Assembly: GCA_963662515.1 (NCBI GenBank)
Contig: OY759675.1
Span: 62,001 to 126,000 of the forward strand
Origin: JAFGDI01 sp963662515
GTDB taxonomy: Bacteria > Planctomycetota > Phycisphaerae > Sedimentisphaerales > SM23-30
Length of the DNA stretch: 64,000 nucleotides
Reading direction: 5' to 3'
Under the pieces are notes generated by a model. The model did no database searches, had not been told where the DNA came from, and was given only the letters and a program-made list of their open reading frames with translations. Each line of letters starts with the position of its first letter. Position 1 is the first letter of the stretch. This document shows positions 44,724-52,954 of this stretch, piece after piece. The translations under genes and the position numbers were made by a program.

Positions 44724-45089
44724 ATGAGTATGAAATCTTATCGTGAGTTGGTAGTCTGGCAAAGAGGGATAGAACTTACCATAATGATATATTCCGTAAT
44801 CAAATGTTTTCCGAATGAAGAAAAATATAGTATAGCCAGTCAGATGTGCAGAGCGGCAGTTTCGATACCAGCTAATATAGCTGAAGGCTTTGGGCGTTAT
44901 AGTCCGGCGGAATTCTCAAGATTCCTGAGAATTTCTCTGGGATCTGTTTATGAATTACAAACTCACCTTGATATTGTGTTACAGCTTGGCTATGTCACCG
45001 AGTCAGAATATTTAAAAGTAACTGATATAACTACTCAGATTGAAAAAATGATAAATTCGCTATTAGTAAAATGTATGAGTAAAAAATGA
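44724..45089 (+). CDS. Four-helix-bundle protein (23S rRNA intervening-sequence / S23 type)
   Basis: 121 residues. SYRELVVWQRGIELTIMIY, then SQMCRAAVSIPANIAEGFGR, then EFSRFLRISLGSVYELQTHL are diagnostic of the TIGR02436/S23 family; Avd of diversity-generating retroelements has the same fold. The family was first seen in intervening sequences of 23S rRNA, but here it stands between two metabolic genes in a cassette with inverted repeat ends. GGAG is seven bases before the ATG. Function is unknown; nucleic-acid binding is suspected for the family. Confidence 0.92.
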   Translation: MSMKSYRELVVWQRGIELTIMIYSVIKCFPNEEKYSIASQMCRAAVSIPANIAEGFGRYSPAEFSRFLRISLGSVYELQTHLDIVLQLGYVTESEYLKVTDITTQIEKMINSLLVKCMSKK

Positions 45090-45228
45090 AAGTAATGTTA
45101 TTGGGAGAAAGTAATAATTAACTGATAGCAAGTAACAATCTCAGAATACTCGATTTCATTGGGAAACTAAAAGCAGGCGAAGTCTGCAATATGAATATCA
45201 AATAGTCTCGCCCAGAGGGCGAAACCGC

Positions 45229-45338
45229 AGCTTGTTACTTGTTACCTGTTACTTGTTACCTGTTACTTGTTACCTGTTACTTGTTACCTGTTACTTGTTA
45301 CCTGTTACTTGTTACCTGTTACTTGTTACTTGTTACTT
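45229..45338 (+). repeat. Right heptad array, about 15 units
   Basis: TTACTTG and TTACCTG alternate as a 14-bp unit from 45235 to about 45325, then TTACTTG repeats up to 45339. It ends 35 bp before the cysN start. It is open in the cysN frame and would encode a VTCYLL-type repeat, so earlier starts for cysN are artefacts. Confidence 0.92.
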
Positions 45339-45372
45339 TAAATCCAGGAACACACAAACAAAGGTACCAAAT

Positions 45373-46611
45373 ATGCGTGAAAACTTAAAATTTGTTGCGG
45401 TTGGTCATGTTGACCATGGTAAGAGTACTATGATCGGGCGGTTGCTCTATGATACTGGTTCGCTGCCTCCGGATAAGATGGAGGAAGTTCGGCGGATGAG
45501 TGAAGAGTCTAACGGTCAGCCGGAATTTGCGTTTGTAATGGACCATCTGGAAGAAGAACGCCAGCGTCGCATTACAATCGATACGGCCCAGACCTTCTTC
45601 AAGACAGCCCGTCGTGATTATACAATTATCGATGCGCCAGGCCATAAACAGTTTTTGAAAAATATGATTACCGGCTCAACCCAGGCCGAGGCTGCCTTAT
45701 TGCTGATCGATGCCGAAGAGGGACTGCGTGAGCAGACCCATCGCCATGCCTATATCCTTGGCCTGCTCGGTATAAAGCAGCTTATGGTGGTGGTTAATAA
45801 AATGGATCTGGTCGGCTATGCTCAGGAGCGGTTCAATGAACTACATGCCAGTATAACCAAACGACTTACCGAGTTTGGTATGGTCATAAAGCCAGAGATG
45901 ATAATCCCGGTTTCCGCTCAGCAAGGTGATAATATTGCTAATCGCAGTGATAAGATGGATTGGTATGAGGGTATGACCCTGCTTGAGGCACTTGATGTAC
46001 TGCAGTGTGATAAGCCGCTGGACGATGGTGTTTTGCGATTCCCTGTTCAGGATATATATGAAATAGATGGCCGTAAGATAATAGTTGGCAAAATGGCCAG
46101 CGGTACGATCAAGGTCGGTCAGGATATTATGTTCCACCCCTGCGGCAAGTCAGGTGTGGTTGATAAGATCATGAAGTTCGGCGAAGAGCCGACAGTTGCC
46201 GCCGCCGGTGAATCGATCGGTATTACACTCAAGACTGACAGTGCCTTCAAAGCGGTTCGCCGAGGCGAGATAGCTTGCAGTATAGATTCATCACCTATGA
46301 CCAGCTCAACACTGGAGGCGGTAGTCTTCTGGATGTCCGGCATGCCGCTGCGGGTCAAGGACAAGATCGATTTCAAATGTGCCACTCAGCAGGTTAGCTG
46401 TCAGGTACTGCGAATCGATAACCGGCTTAATACCTCGTCCCTGGAACTGATCGAAGGAGAGGCCAAAGAACTGCGGGAGACCGAAGTTGCCCGGCTTACC
46501 CTGAAGATGGACGACTATATCGCCACCGATAAGTTTGACCAGGTCCCGGAAACCGGCCGGTTTGTACTCATGCGTGATAACGACACCGTTGCCGGCGGCG
46601 TGATCCACTGA
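45373..46611 (+). CDS. cysN: Sulfate adenylyltransferase subunit 1 (GTPase)
   Basis: 412 residues from the ATG at 45373. This is an EF-Tu-like GTPase: G1 GHVDHGKST at 10-18, the switch segment RRITIDTAQTFF, G3 DAPGHKQF, and G4 NKMD. Beta-barrel domains follow (about 215-412). It couples GTP hydrolysis to APS formation by CysD. Starts further upstream lie inside the heptad array and are rejected. The ribosome-binding site is poor (AAAGG), so the inserted repeat may have displaced the original leader. No CysC or PAPS reductase is seen here. Confidence 0.95.
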   Translation: MRENLKFVAVGHVDHGKSTMIGRLLYDTGSLPPDKMEEVRRMSEESNGQPEFAFVMDHLEEERQRRITIDTAQTFFKTARRDYTIIDAPGHKQFLKNMITGSTQAEAALLLIDAEEGLREQTHRHAYILGLLGIKQLMVVVNKMDLVGYAQERFNELHASITKRLTEFGMVIKPEMIIPVSAQQGDNIANRSDKMDWYEGMTLLEALDVLQCDKPLDDGVLRFPVQDIYEIDGRKIIVGKMASGTIKVGQDIMFHPCGKSGVVDKIMKFGEEPTVAAAGESIGITLKTDSAFKAVRRGEIACSIDSSPMTSSTLEAVVFWMSGMPLRVKDKIDFKCATQQVSCQVLRIDNRLNTSSLELIEGEAKELRETEVARLTLKMDDYIATDKFDQVPETGRFVLMRDNDTVAGGVIH

Positions 46612-46653
46612 CCGCCTACTTTGTGAGTCGGCCGGTAATAAGACATAGGGGCG

Positions 46654-46690
46654 ACAGGCTCAACAGCTAATGCTTTTGAGCCTGTTTAAT
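46654..46690 (+). terminator. Probable terminator after cysN
   Basis: ACAGGCTCAA (46654-46663) pairs perfectly with TTGAGCCTGT (46676-46685); a weak TTAATATT follows. Confidence 0.6.
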
Positions 46691-46762
46691 ATTGGTCCTC
46701 TGGAGTTCTGTAAGTCTTATTTTCTATAGGTCTTATACGCCGCCAGATCAGACTTTTAAAAC

Positions 46763-46796
46763 AAAAAAAGGACGACCCGCAATGGATCGTCCTTTT
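46763..46796 (-). terminator. Terminator of the RNA-binding protein gene
   Basis: On the minus strand AAGGACGA pairs with TCGTCCTT and is followed by seven T (46769-46763). Confidence 0.85.
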
Positions 46797-46821
46797 CAAT
46801 TTTTAGCTTTGCAGCATGATC

Positions 46822-47193
46822 TTAGTAGCTCTTCTTGCCACCGAAGCCACCGCGGCTTCCGCCGCCGAAGCCACCGCGACCGCCACCTGAGCCGCCACGA
46901 CCGCCACCGAAACCACCGCGACCGCCACCTGAGCCACCGCGAGATTCCTGAGGCTTAGCCTCGTTTACCTTCATGGCACGACCAGCACAGTCACGGCCAT
47001 CAAGACCGGCAACAGCGGCCTGAGCCTCTGCGTCTGTGCTCATCTCGACAAAACCAAAGCCCTTGCTTCTGCCTGTCTCGCGATCGGTAATGATGTTGAC
47101 ACTTTCAACGGTACCGAACTGCTCGAAAGCGCTCTGCAGGTCGCTCTGGCCTGCGTCATAACTCAAATTACCAACATACAACTTTTTACCCAT
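46822..47193 (-). CDS. Glycine-rich RNA-binding protein (RRM)
   Basis: 123 residues. One RRM domain at 1-80 has RNP2 KLYVGNLSY at 4-12 and RNP1 RSKGFGFVEM at 43-52. A Gly/Arg-rich tail of RGGFGGG repeats fills 85-120. The layout matches cold-inducible Rbp proteins of cyanobacteria and planctomycetes, which bind RNA as chaperones. The tail is encoded by imperfect tandem DNA repeats. It has its own terminator; the 5' leader may respond to cold, which I cannot show. Confidence 0.93.
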   Translation of the reverse strand: MGKKLYVGNLSYDAGQSDLQSAFEQFGTVESVNIITDRETGRSKGFGFVEMSTDAEAQAAVAGLDGRDCAGRAMKVNEAKPQESRGGSGGGRGGFGGGRGGSGGGRGGFGGGSRGGFGGKKSY

Positions 47194-47411
47194 AATATTT
47201 CTCCATCAGGGCGTAATAACCTTATTTTTACTTTCAAGGTCTGTTCGAAAGAGCAACTCATTGCCAGAGGCCAGGTCCGAAACGATATAACTATTATTCG
47301 AACTACCTGACAGTTTATTTATTTATTCTTCGGTGATAATCTCTTGCTCTGGTTCAGCATTCTCTTAATAAAGGGTTACAGACCACAGCTGCGATTATCA
47401 CTTACTTTTTA

Positions 47412-48482
47412 TTACTGGTTATTCGCCTGGATATATTCCTGACGCAACTGCTGCATCAGCTTTTCAACTGATACGATCTCGTCACACTTATATACATTGC
47501 TGCCGGCAAAAGCAAAGGCATTTTCCAGATTACCCAGAGACGCCTGATGTAATACTTCAGCAATGCAATAAGGGGCATTTTTATAATCGCAGCTGCGCAG
47601 ACATTGATATTTACATTTGAATGGAACTTTATGTCCGTTATTGATCTTTTTCACAAACTCATTTTGCACTACCCGACCTGGTAAACCTACCGGGCTGTGA
47701 ATGAGAGTTATGTCTTCTTTGCGAGCATTAAGGTACATCTGTTTGAAGTTCGGATGAACATCGCATTCATCGGTACACACAAACCGTGTTGCCATCTGTA
47801 CACCGTTTGCACCTAATTTCAACACGCGGGCAATGTCAGTACCATTATAAATACCGCCAGCAGCTATTACCGGAATCGGCTTATCAAAAGAGGCCGCGAC
47901 AGGTATTATCTCACGCAGACTGTCATCCAGACTGCGGGCCTTATTGCCTAAGGCTTCATCGAAATCATAACCCAGATGACCACCAGCCATTGGCCCTTCA
48001 ACGATAACGGCATCAGGCAGGCGGTTGTAGTTATTCTTCCATTTTTTTGCTATGATCGATAGGGCACGAGCAGATGAAACGATCGGTATGAGCTTGACAT
48101 TGCTATCTCCCGCATGAGCAGGCAGATTCAATGGTAAGCCAGCGCCGGAAATGAGTATGTCGGCACCTTGTTCGACCGCTGTTTTGGCCAACTGGTCATA
48201 ATCGGCCAGGGCGACCATAATATTCACACCTATTATGCCTTTGGTCAGAGAACGGGCTTTTTGCAGTTCGGCGGTAAGTTGCTCTTGATTGAGCTGAGCG
48301 TAAGTCTTGCCGCCTTCGCGGGCCATACCGCCTATACCAGCAGTTGCTATCACGCCCACTCCGCCTTGATTGGCGACAGCAGCGGCCAGAGATGAAAGGG
48401 AAATCCTTACACCCATACCGCCCTGGATGATAGGTGGATTGATCTCTAAATTACCTATCTTTAAAGTTGGAAAATCGGGCAT
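47412..48482 (-). CDS. Nitronate monooxygenase / 2-nitropropane dioxygenase family
   Basis: 356 residues. An FMN-binding TIM barrel of the NMO/FabK group: IIQGGMGVRISLSSLAAAVA at 19-38, then EGPMAGGHLG with the conserved GGH, and PVIAAGGIYNG, with LGANGVQMATRF for phosphate binding. The C-terminal KCKYQCLRSCDY and APYC cysteines are seen in anaerobe homologues. It may oxidise nitronates or, like FabK, act as enoyl-ACP reductase; the sequence does not separate them. A sigma-70 promoter lies 160 bp upstream. Confidence 0.88.
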   Translation of the reverse strand: MPDFPTLKIGNLEINPPIIQGGMGVRISLSSLAAAVANQGGVGVIATAGIGGMAREGGKTYAQLNQEQLTAELQKARSLTKGIIGVNIMVALADYDQLAKTAVEQGADILISGAGLPLNLPAHAGDSNVKLIPIVSSARALSIIAKKWKNNYNRLPDAVIVEGPMAGGHLGYDFDEALGNKARSLDDSLREIIPVAASFDKPIPVIAAGGIYNGTDIARVLKLGANGVQMATRFVCTDECDVHPNFKQMYLNARKEDITLIHSPVGLPGRVVQNEFVKKINNGHKVPFKCKYQCLRSCDYKNAPYCIAEVLHQASLGNLENAFAFAGSNVYKCDEIVSVEKLMQQLRQEYIQANNQ

Positions 48483-48879
48483 TTAAAATTTATCACTATA
48501 TATTTTGTTAGTAAATTCACACAAGCTGAGGATTTTTTATGAAGAAATTAGAATTTAAGGTTCCATATCTGCACAGTTCCGGGCCTGAAATCTGGTATTC
48601 TAACCCTTAATTCTTTAAGGAAATACGAGATTGTCTGGCGATTGTAACTGTACTGACATTGTTTGTCAATCAAAATGAAGTATCTCTTTTTCCGATTATT
48701 TTCTCAAAAGCGTAGAGCGGGTATAAATACTAATACGGGTTTTTTAGTCTAAGTCGTTATATGAATGAGAGATATGAGTCTGGTATTGCCTTTTCAGGCT
48801 TTGTGTCAGCTTGGAAAACGATATAATACAATAGTTTAATTAAGGAATATCTTATAGATTATCGAGGCAAGATAATAAA
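48483..48879. other. Intergenic region between two leftward genes
   Basis: 397 bp, AT-rich, containing the promoter of the NMO-like gene. No credible gene was seen; a 23-codon frame at 48539-48610 is discussed among rejected items. Confidence 0.6.
48641..48669 (-). promoter_or_regulatory. Sigma-70 promoter of the NMO-like gene
   Basis: On the minus strand TTGACA (48669-48664), a 17-bp spacer and TACAAT (48646-48641). Confidence 0.7.
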
Positions 48880-50163
48880 TTACTCCGCTGATCTGATGTA
48901 ATTTCGCAATTGATCAAATAGCTGGTTTTCCGGTTGTGTTTCGCATAGTTTTTGTACATTTATCCGGGCTGAGCTGATATTGCCCGACTGATATTCGAGC
49001 CAGGTGATCAAAAAGAGCAGGGAGTGGTTTTCGGTAAGGTCATAGCAGCGTTGCAGGTCTTTCATCCCGGCTAAAAAGCTCTGGTTTGAATCGAACAAGT
49101 TCAGCAGGTCAAGGTCTTTGGCCGCTGTTGCTTCAAAAGAGCGGTCAAATGCCTGATACAGGTTGATCGAAGCTCCGATATATTCACCTGCTGCGAAGCG
49201 AGCTACGGTCAACAGTCGCAAAGCCTCATTATTGTCAAGACCGGCATAGATCACCGCATGGCCAAAGCTGTCAACCGCTTTGTAATATCTGCCTTGCCGA
49301 AGATGGCTCTTGCCCTCATTGCACCAGGTCTGATACTGCTGGCGATGTTGAGATTCGGTGCCCTGAGCAGTTACGGCCAGACTCTCTGACCGCTCTTCAG
49401 GTGAAAAAATGCGGCTGCTGCTATCTTGCGGGAAATATAATTCTTTTTCCGCATCAGCCGGCATACTTGCTGATTGAGACTGCTGAGGATATGTCATCTG
49501 ACCGCCGGAAGCGGAAGCATTATCCTGATAAATGGCTCTGAAATTCAAACGAGGTTCCAGTCGCCAGTTAAGAGCTGAGCGAGCGGAATATACCCGATCA
49601 GCAGCTATTTTTTCCGAGGAGATCAGCGACAGTTCAGAGGGCAGTAGTTTAAAGCTTCGCCCATCGCTGCTTCCGGATAATGAGTTATTAAGCATATTAC
49701 CATAGCCCCGACTTTGCAGGCGAGGGTTTAGTATGGTTGATATGCGATAATCAGACTGCGGGTTCAATATGGTATTAGTACCAAAGCTCCCGGCAACCCC
49801 TGTGCCGGAATCAATATATAGTCCGGGCGTATTGAGCCCTCGCCCCAGACGGCTTATGTCAACGCTATCACGCCGAAAGTTGCTCAGCGTATTGGTATTG
49901 CTTGTGCCCTGGAACTGCATTGTGCTGCTGTATGGGGTTAATCCCTGAAAACTAAGACCGCCGCTGATATTGCCGGTCATTATATTATGATTGCGATTGT
50001 TTAATGCGTCTATACTGCCACTGCCATTCCAGCCCATGCTGCCAATGCGATTATTTGCATCGAGCAGATGGCCGTCCTGGGCCATATACTGCTGGCCCGA
50101 CGACAGGCTCGCCAGTGTTAATATAATCAGTAATGATCTTTTGGCTGAATTATGCATTGTCAT
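48880..50163 (-). CDS. Secreted TPR-like protein, unknown
   Basis: 427 residues from ATG 50163 (ATG 50157 is equally possible); a start at 50277 would extend far into nadK. It begins with a signal peptide (HNSAKRSLLIILTLASLSSG). DANNRIGSMGWNGSGS follows, a secreted-protein motif I associate with planctomycetes, then a long low-complexity, Ser/Asn/Gln-rich region. Residues about 275-420 look like TPR helices (KSHLRQGRYYKAVDSFGHAV). It overlaps the end of nadK by about 14 bp and closes the pyrR operon. Confidence 0.65.
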   Translation of the reverse strand: MTMHNSAKRSLLIILTLASLSSGQQYMAQDGHLLDANNRIGSMGWNGSGSIDALNNRNHNIMTGNISGGLSFQGLTPYSSTMQFQGTSNTNTLSNFRRDSVDISRLGRGLNTPGLYIDSGTGVAGSFGTNTILNPQSDYRISTILNPRLQSRGYGNMLNNSLSGSSDGRSFKLLPSELSLISSEKIAADRVYSARSALNWRLEPRLNFRAIYQDNASASGGQMTYPQQSQSASMPADAEKELYFPQDSSSRIFSPEERSESLAVTAQGTESQHRQQYQTWCNEGKSHLRQGRYYKAVDSFGHAVIYAGLDNNEALRLLTVARFAAGEYIGASINLYQAFDRSFEATAAKDLDLLNLFDSNQSFLAGMKDLQRCYDLTENHSLLFLITWLEYQSGNISSARINVQKLCETQPENQLFDQLRNYIRSAE

Positions 50164-51031
50164 TATTCTCAGTACTGTCATATTTATTGTAGTCCGGCAA
50201 ACGCCCCCAATGTAGCTTGCGATTAAGGACCTGCCATTGATTAAATCGTGGATTATGAAGCAGGTGAAAAGACTCACCCGATGGCTGAATGACTACATGT
50301 TCATCTTTGGTCATTGCCAGATTGATCTGTCCGTCAATAAGAGCTTTGGCCGCTGATGAATTGCAGCGGATAGATATTTTTTTATCTGTGCCTACCACTA
50401 TCGGTCTGAAGTTCAGTGAGTGGGCAGCCAAAGGGGTAATGGCGATGCAGTCGAGGTTTGATTCCAGGATAGGACCGCCTGCCGAAAGATTATATGCAGT
50501 TGATCCGGTTGGGGTTGAAATTATCATGCCATCGCCGGAACAGTTGGACAGATGCTCATTGCCAATGCTTATGGTTATGTCGAGCATACGAAAGGGAGGC
50601 CCGGCGACAACTGCAACTTCATTGACAACCAGCGAACTTTCTTTTACCTTGCCATCACTTATCAGGTCACAACGCAATAGCTTGTGATCGCTGACAGAAT
50701 TATGACAATGCCTGACCATATTTTCAAAATCACAGACCAGGTCATCACGCGAAAAGCGGGCCAGAAAACCCAGCTTGCCGACATTAACGCCGATGATAGG
50801 TATTTTAAAACCGTTGAGTTGACGAACTGTCGAAAGAATAGTACCATCGCCGCCAATAACTATCAGATATTGGCAATGCTTTATTCCAGCCAGGTCTATT
50901 TTGTCAGTGAGTATCTCATTCAGACAGGCGTATTTGCCAACCGGGCCATTGAGCAACTCTTTTGCCACTTTAACGGCTTCGGGTTTGTCGGCATTGGCGT
51001 AGATAGCTACAGACAGTTCCGGGCAGCTCAT
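50150..51031 (-). CDS. nadK: NAD kinase
   Basis: 293 residues. LIVIGGDGTIL with GGDGT at 60-64, INVGKLGFL-like GVNVGKLGFLARF, and GDGMIISTPTGSTAYNLSAGG are the three diagnostic motifs. It phosphorylates NAD to NADP. Its ATG follows the pyrB TAA directly, and its stop overlaps the next gene, so it sits in the pyrR-pyrB transcript. Confidence 0.96.
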   Translation of the reverse strand: MSCPELSVAIYANADKPEAVKVAKELLNGPVGKYACLNEILTDKIDLAGIKHCQYLIVIGGDGTILSTVRQLNGFKIPIIGVNVGKLGFLARFSRDDLVCDFENMVRHCHNSVSDHKLLRCDLISDGKVKESSLVVNEVAVVAGPPFRMLDITISIGNEHLSNCSGDGMIISTPTGSTAYNLSAGGPILESNLDCIAITPLAAHSLNFRPIVVGTDKKISIRCNSSAAKALIDGQINLAMTKDEHVVIQPSGESFHLLHNPRFNQWQVLNRKLHWGRLPDYNKYDSTENNDNA

Positions 51032-52006
51032 TTATCCTTCCCTTTCCGCTACTGCGGCCTGATTAACCAGATAAAGGACTGCCATGCGAATAGTTACTCC
51101 ATTAGTTACCTGGCGGAGAATGGTGCTGTTGGGGCCATCGGCTACATTGCTCTCTATTTCTACACCGCGATTGATCGGGCCAGGGTGCATGACGATCAGG
51201 TCAGACTTGGCTCTTTCCATTCTTTTGCCGGTGAGGGCAAACATTCTCGAATATTCTCTTACAGTTGGAAAGGCGTGGCTTTTGATCCGCTCGAACTGGA
51301 TCCGGAGCATATTGACGACATCCAGTTCTGGTAATATCTCATCAAAGTCATGGCAGATGGTAACTGGTAACTGAGAGGCGGCACTGGGCATAAGGGTTGG
51401 AGGGCCAACTAAAAATACCTTGGCTCCCAGCTTATTTAAAGCCCAGATATTACTGCGGGCTACTCGTGAGTGAGCTATATCGCCAACGATCGCAACTTTA
51501 AGGCCCTCGAAGCTGCGTCCCATCTCGCGAATGGTGTATAGATCGAGCAGGCCCTGAGTAGGATGCTCATGATAACCGTCCCCGGCGTTAACTATACAGG
51601 CATTTATGCTCTCACTGAGCAGGTGAGGTGCTCCGCCGGCGCTATGGCGGCAAATCACTATGTCAATACCCATAGCTTCCAGGTTGCGTGCGGTGTCTCG
51701 GAGGGTCTCTCCTTTTGAGATGCTGCTGCTCTTGGCTGTGAATTCCATGACATCAGCACTGAGCCGGCTGGCAGCCAGAGAAAAACTGGAGCGGGTGCGG
51801 GTACTGTCCTCAAAAAAAAGATTAACTACCAGCTTGCCGCGGAGTACGGGCGCCTTTTTAACGGTTCGCTGCGAGAGATCGCTGAAACCATCGGCTGTTT
51901 CGAATATGTGCAGTAGTTCCTCTTTGCTCAGATCTCTCAGGCCCAGAAGGTGTTTCCTGGTCCAGATGAATTGGGTGTCATCGTCTTTTGTTTGCTCTTG
52001 GATCAT
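51032..52006 (-). CDS. pyrB: Aspartate carbamoyltransferase catalytic subunit
   Basis: 324 residues. The carbamoyl-phosphate site STRTR is at 68-72, HPTQGLLDLYTI follows, and MHPGPINRGVEI is near the end. It makes carbamoyl aspartate in pyrimidine synthesis. It lies 83 bp downstream of pyrR and directly before nadK on the same strand. No pyrI regulatory subunit gene follows, as is usual for pyrR-linked pyrB. Confidence 0.96.
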   Translation of the reverse strand: MIQEQTKDDDTQFIWTRKHLLGLRDLSKEELLHIFETADGFSDLSQRTVKKAPVLRGKLVVNLFFEDSTRTRSSFSLAASRLSADVMEFTAKSSSISKGETLRDTARNLEAMGIDIVICRHSAGGAPHLLSESINACIVNAGDGYHEHPTQGLLDLYTIREMGRSFEGLKVAIVGDIAHSRVARSNIWALNKLGAKVFLVGPPTLMPSAASQLPVTICHDFDEILPELDVVNMLRIQFERIKSHAFPTVREYSRMFALTGKRMERAKSDLIVMHPGPINRGVEIESNVADGPNSTILRQVTNGVTIRMAVLYLVNQAAVAEREG

Positions 52007-52089
52007 ATTGTATAGTTACCTGTTATTTTCTGGCCTTGTTGCCGGGGCTGACCTGCTTTTGGCATTTTTTTTATCGATAGCATATAGTA

Positions 52090-52632
52090 TTAGTATTCTT
52101 TTTCCACTAATATCACTTCTTCAGTCTCGTCGTATTCCTGTAAGAGTACTTGCACTTTAATTTCATCTGGAACATCAGTTACTGACTTGCCGACATAATC
52201 GGCACTTATAGGATACTCCCTTGCTCCACGATCGATCAGAACTGCCAGGCGAATAGCCTGCGGACGGCCCAGGTCAACCAGGGCATCTAAGGCGGCACGC
52301 ACTGAACGACCCGTATTGAGTACATCATCAACCAGTATGATCACTTTATCGTCTATGCAAAATGTGATTTCTGTTGTGCCGACATGGATCGTGTGGGCGC
52401 CTGCCATATTAAGATCGTCACGATACAGGGTTATGTCTAGCGTGCCCAGATCTATGCTGTTTTGCAGGCGGCTTTCCAGCATGGTGTGAAGTCGCTGGGC
52501 CAGCACCTCTCCCCGGTCTCTTATACCTACCAGAGCCAGTTCAATATTTCTATCGGTATATCTGGCTGCTATTTTATCGGCCATCTGTTCCAGACTGTTG
52601 GCGATGGCCTGTTTGTCCATAAGTATATTCAA
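52090..52632 (-). CDS. pyrR: Bifunctional PyrR regulator / uracil phosphoribosyltransferase
   Basis: 180 residues. The PRPP-binding motif VILVDDVLNTGRSVRAAL is at 98-115 and the N-terminal LEQMADKIAARY helix is typical. PyrR binds pyr mRNA to attenuate transcription and has uracil phosphoribosyltransferase activity. The TTG at 52632 has GGAAAGG with good spacing, while ATG 52620 has none, so TTG is chosen. I see no clear attenuator hairpin before pyrB. Confidence 0.94.
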   Translation of the reverse strand: MNILMDKQAIANSLEQMADKIAARYTDRNIELALVGIRDRGEVLAQRLHTMLESRLQNSIDLGTLDITLYRDDLNMAGAHTIHVGTTEITFCIDDKVIILVDDVLNTGRSVRAALDALVDLGRPQAIRLAVLIDRGAREYPISADYVGKSVTDVPDEIKVQVLLQEYDETEEVILVEKEY

Positions 52633-52954
52633 AACATACCTTTCCGGTTCTTTTATAACCTATTACTGCTTATGTGGTTATGTTTTATTTATTGTTACGG
52701 CTTATATCCGCATACAATCACACAAGTTTAATCATAAACCAATTCATCATACTGTCAAATGATAATTTCCTCCTTTGGCACTTTGACACGGATTTTTTTT
52801 AGACAGGATACTTCCCGACGGTTATCTTCTCAGATTTTTTCTATTATTGCCTGATTTTTTGGCTTGCTTACATTTAGTTGATTAGATATTCTGAATAAGT
52901 TCTACTATTTGACCAGTTCAGGTAAATGTGTTATAACAATTTGGGAGTATTACT
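52633..52954. other. Divergent region between pyrR and an unknown gene
   Basis: 322 bp holding the pyrR promoter (52731-52758) and the GGGAG site of the rightward gene. Nothing else seen. Confidence 0.6.
52731..52758 (-). promoter_or_regulatory. Sigma-70 promoter of the pyrR operon
   Basis: On the minus strand a perfect TTGACA (52758-52753), a 16-bp spacer and TATGAT (52736-52731), about 100 bp before the TTG start of pyrR. Confidence 0.75.

Larger units (their letters stand above)
44601..45338. mobile_element. Four-helix-bundle gene cassette bounded by inverted heptad-repeat arrays
   Basis: The left end (44603-44633) and right end (45229-45259) are a perfect 31-bp inverted repeat made of GTAACAA/GTTAC heptads ending in AGCTTG/CAAGCT. 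The right array continues to 45338. Just inside each end is a small hairpin: GCTTC/GAAGC on the left and TCGCCC/GGGCGA on the right. Between them is one gene, at 44724-45089. The cassette separates cysD from cysN, which are usually adjacent, so it looks inserted. Confidence 0.65.

Noticed and set aside
45232..45372. N-terminal extension of CysN through the heptad array
   Set aside because: The extension is a translated DNA repeat; the CysN family starts at the MRENLKF methionine.
48539..48610. 23-codon ATG frame with a GAGG site upstream
   Set aside because: Too short, no recognisable product, and it overlaps the leader of the NMO-like gene on the other strand.
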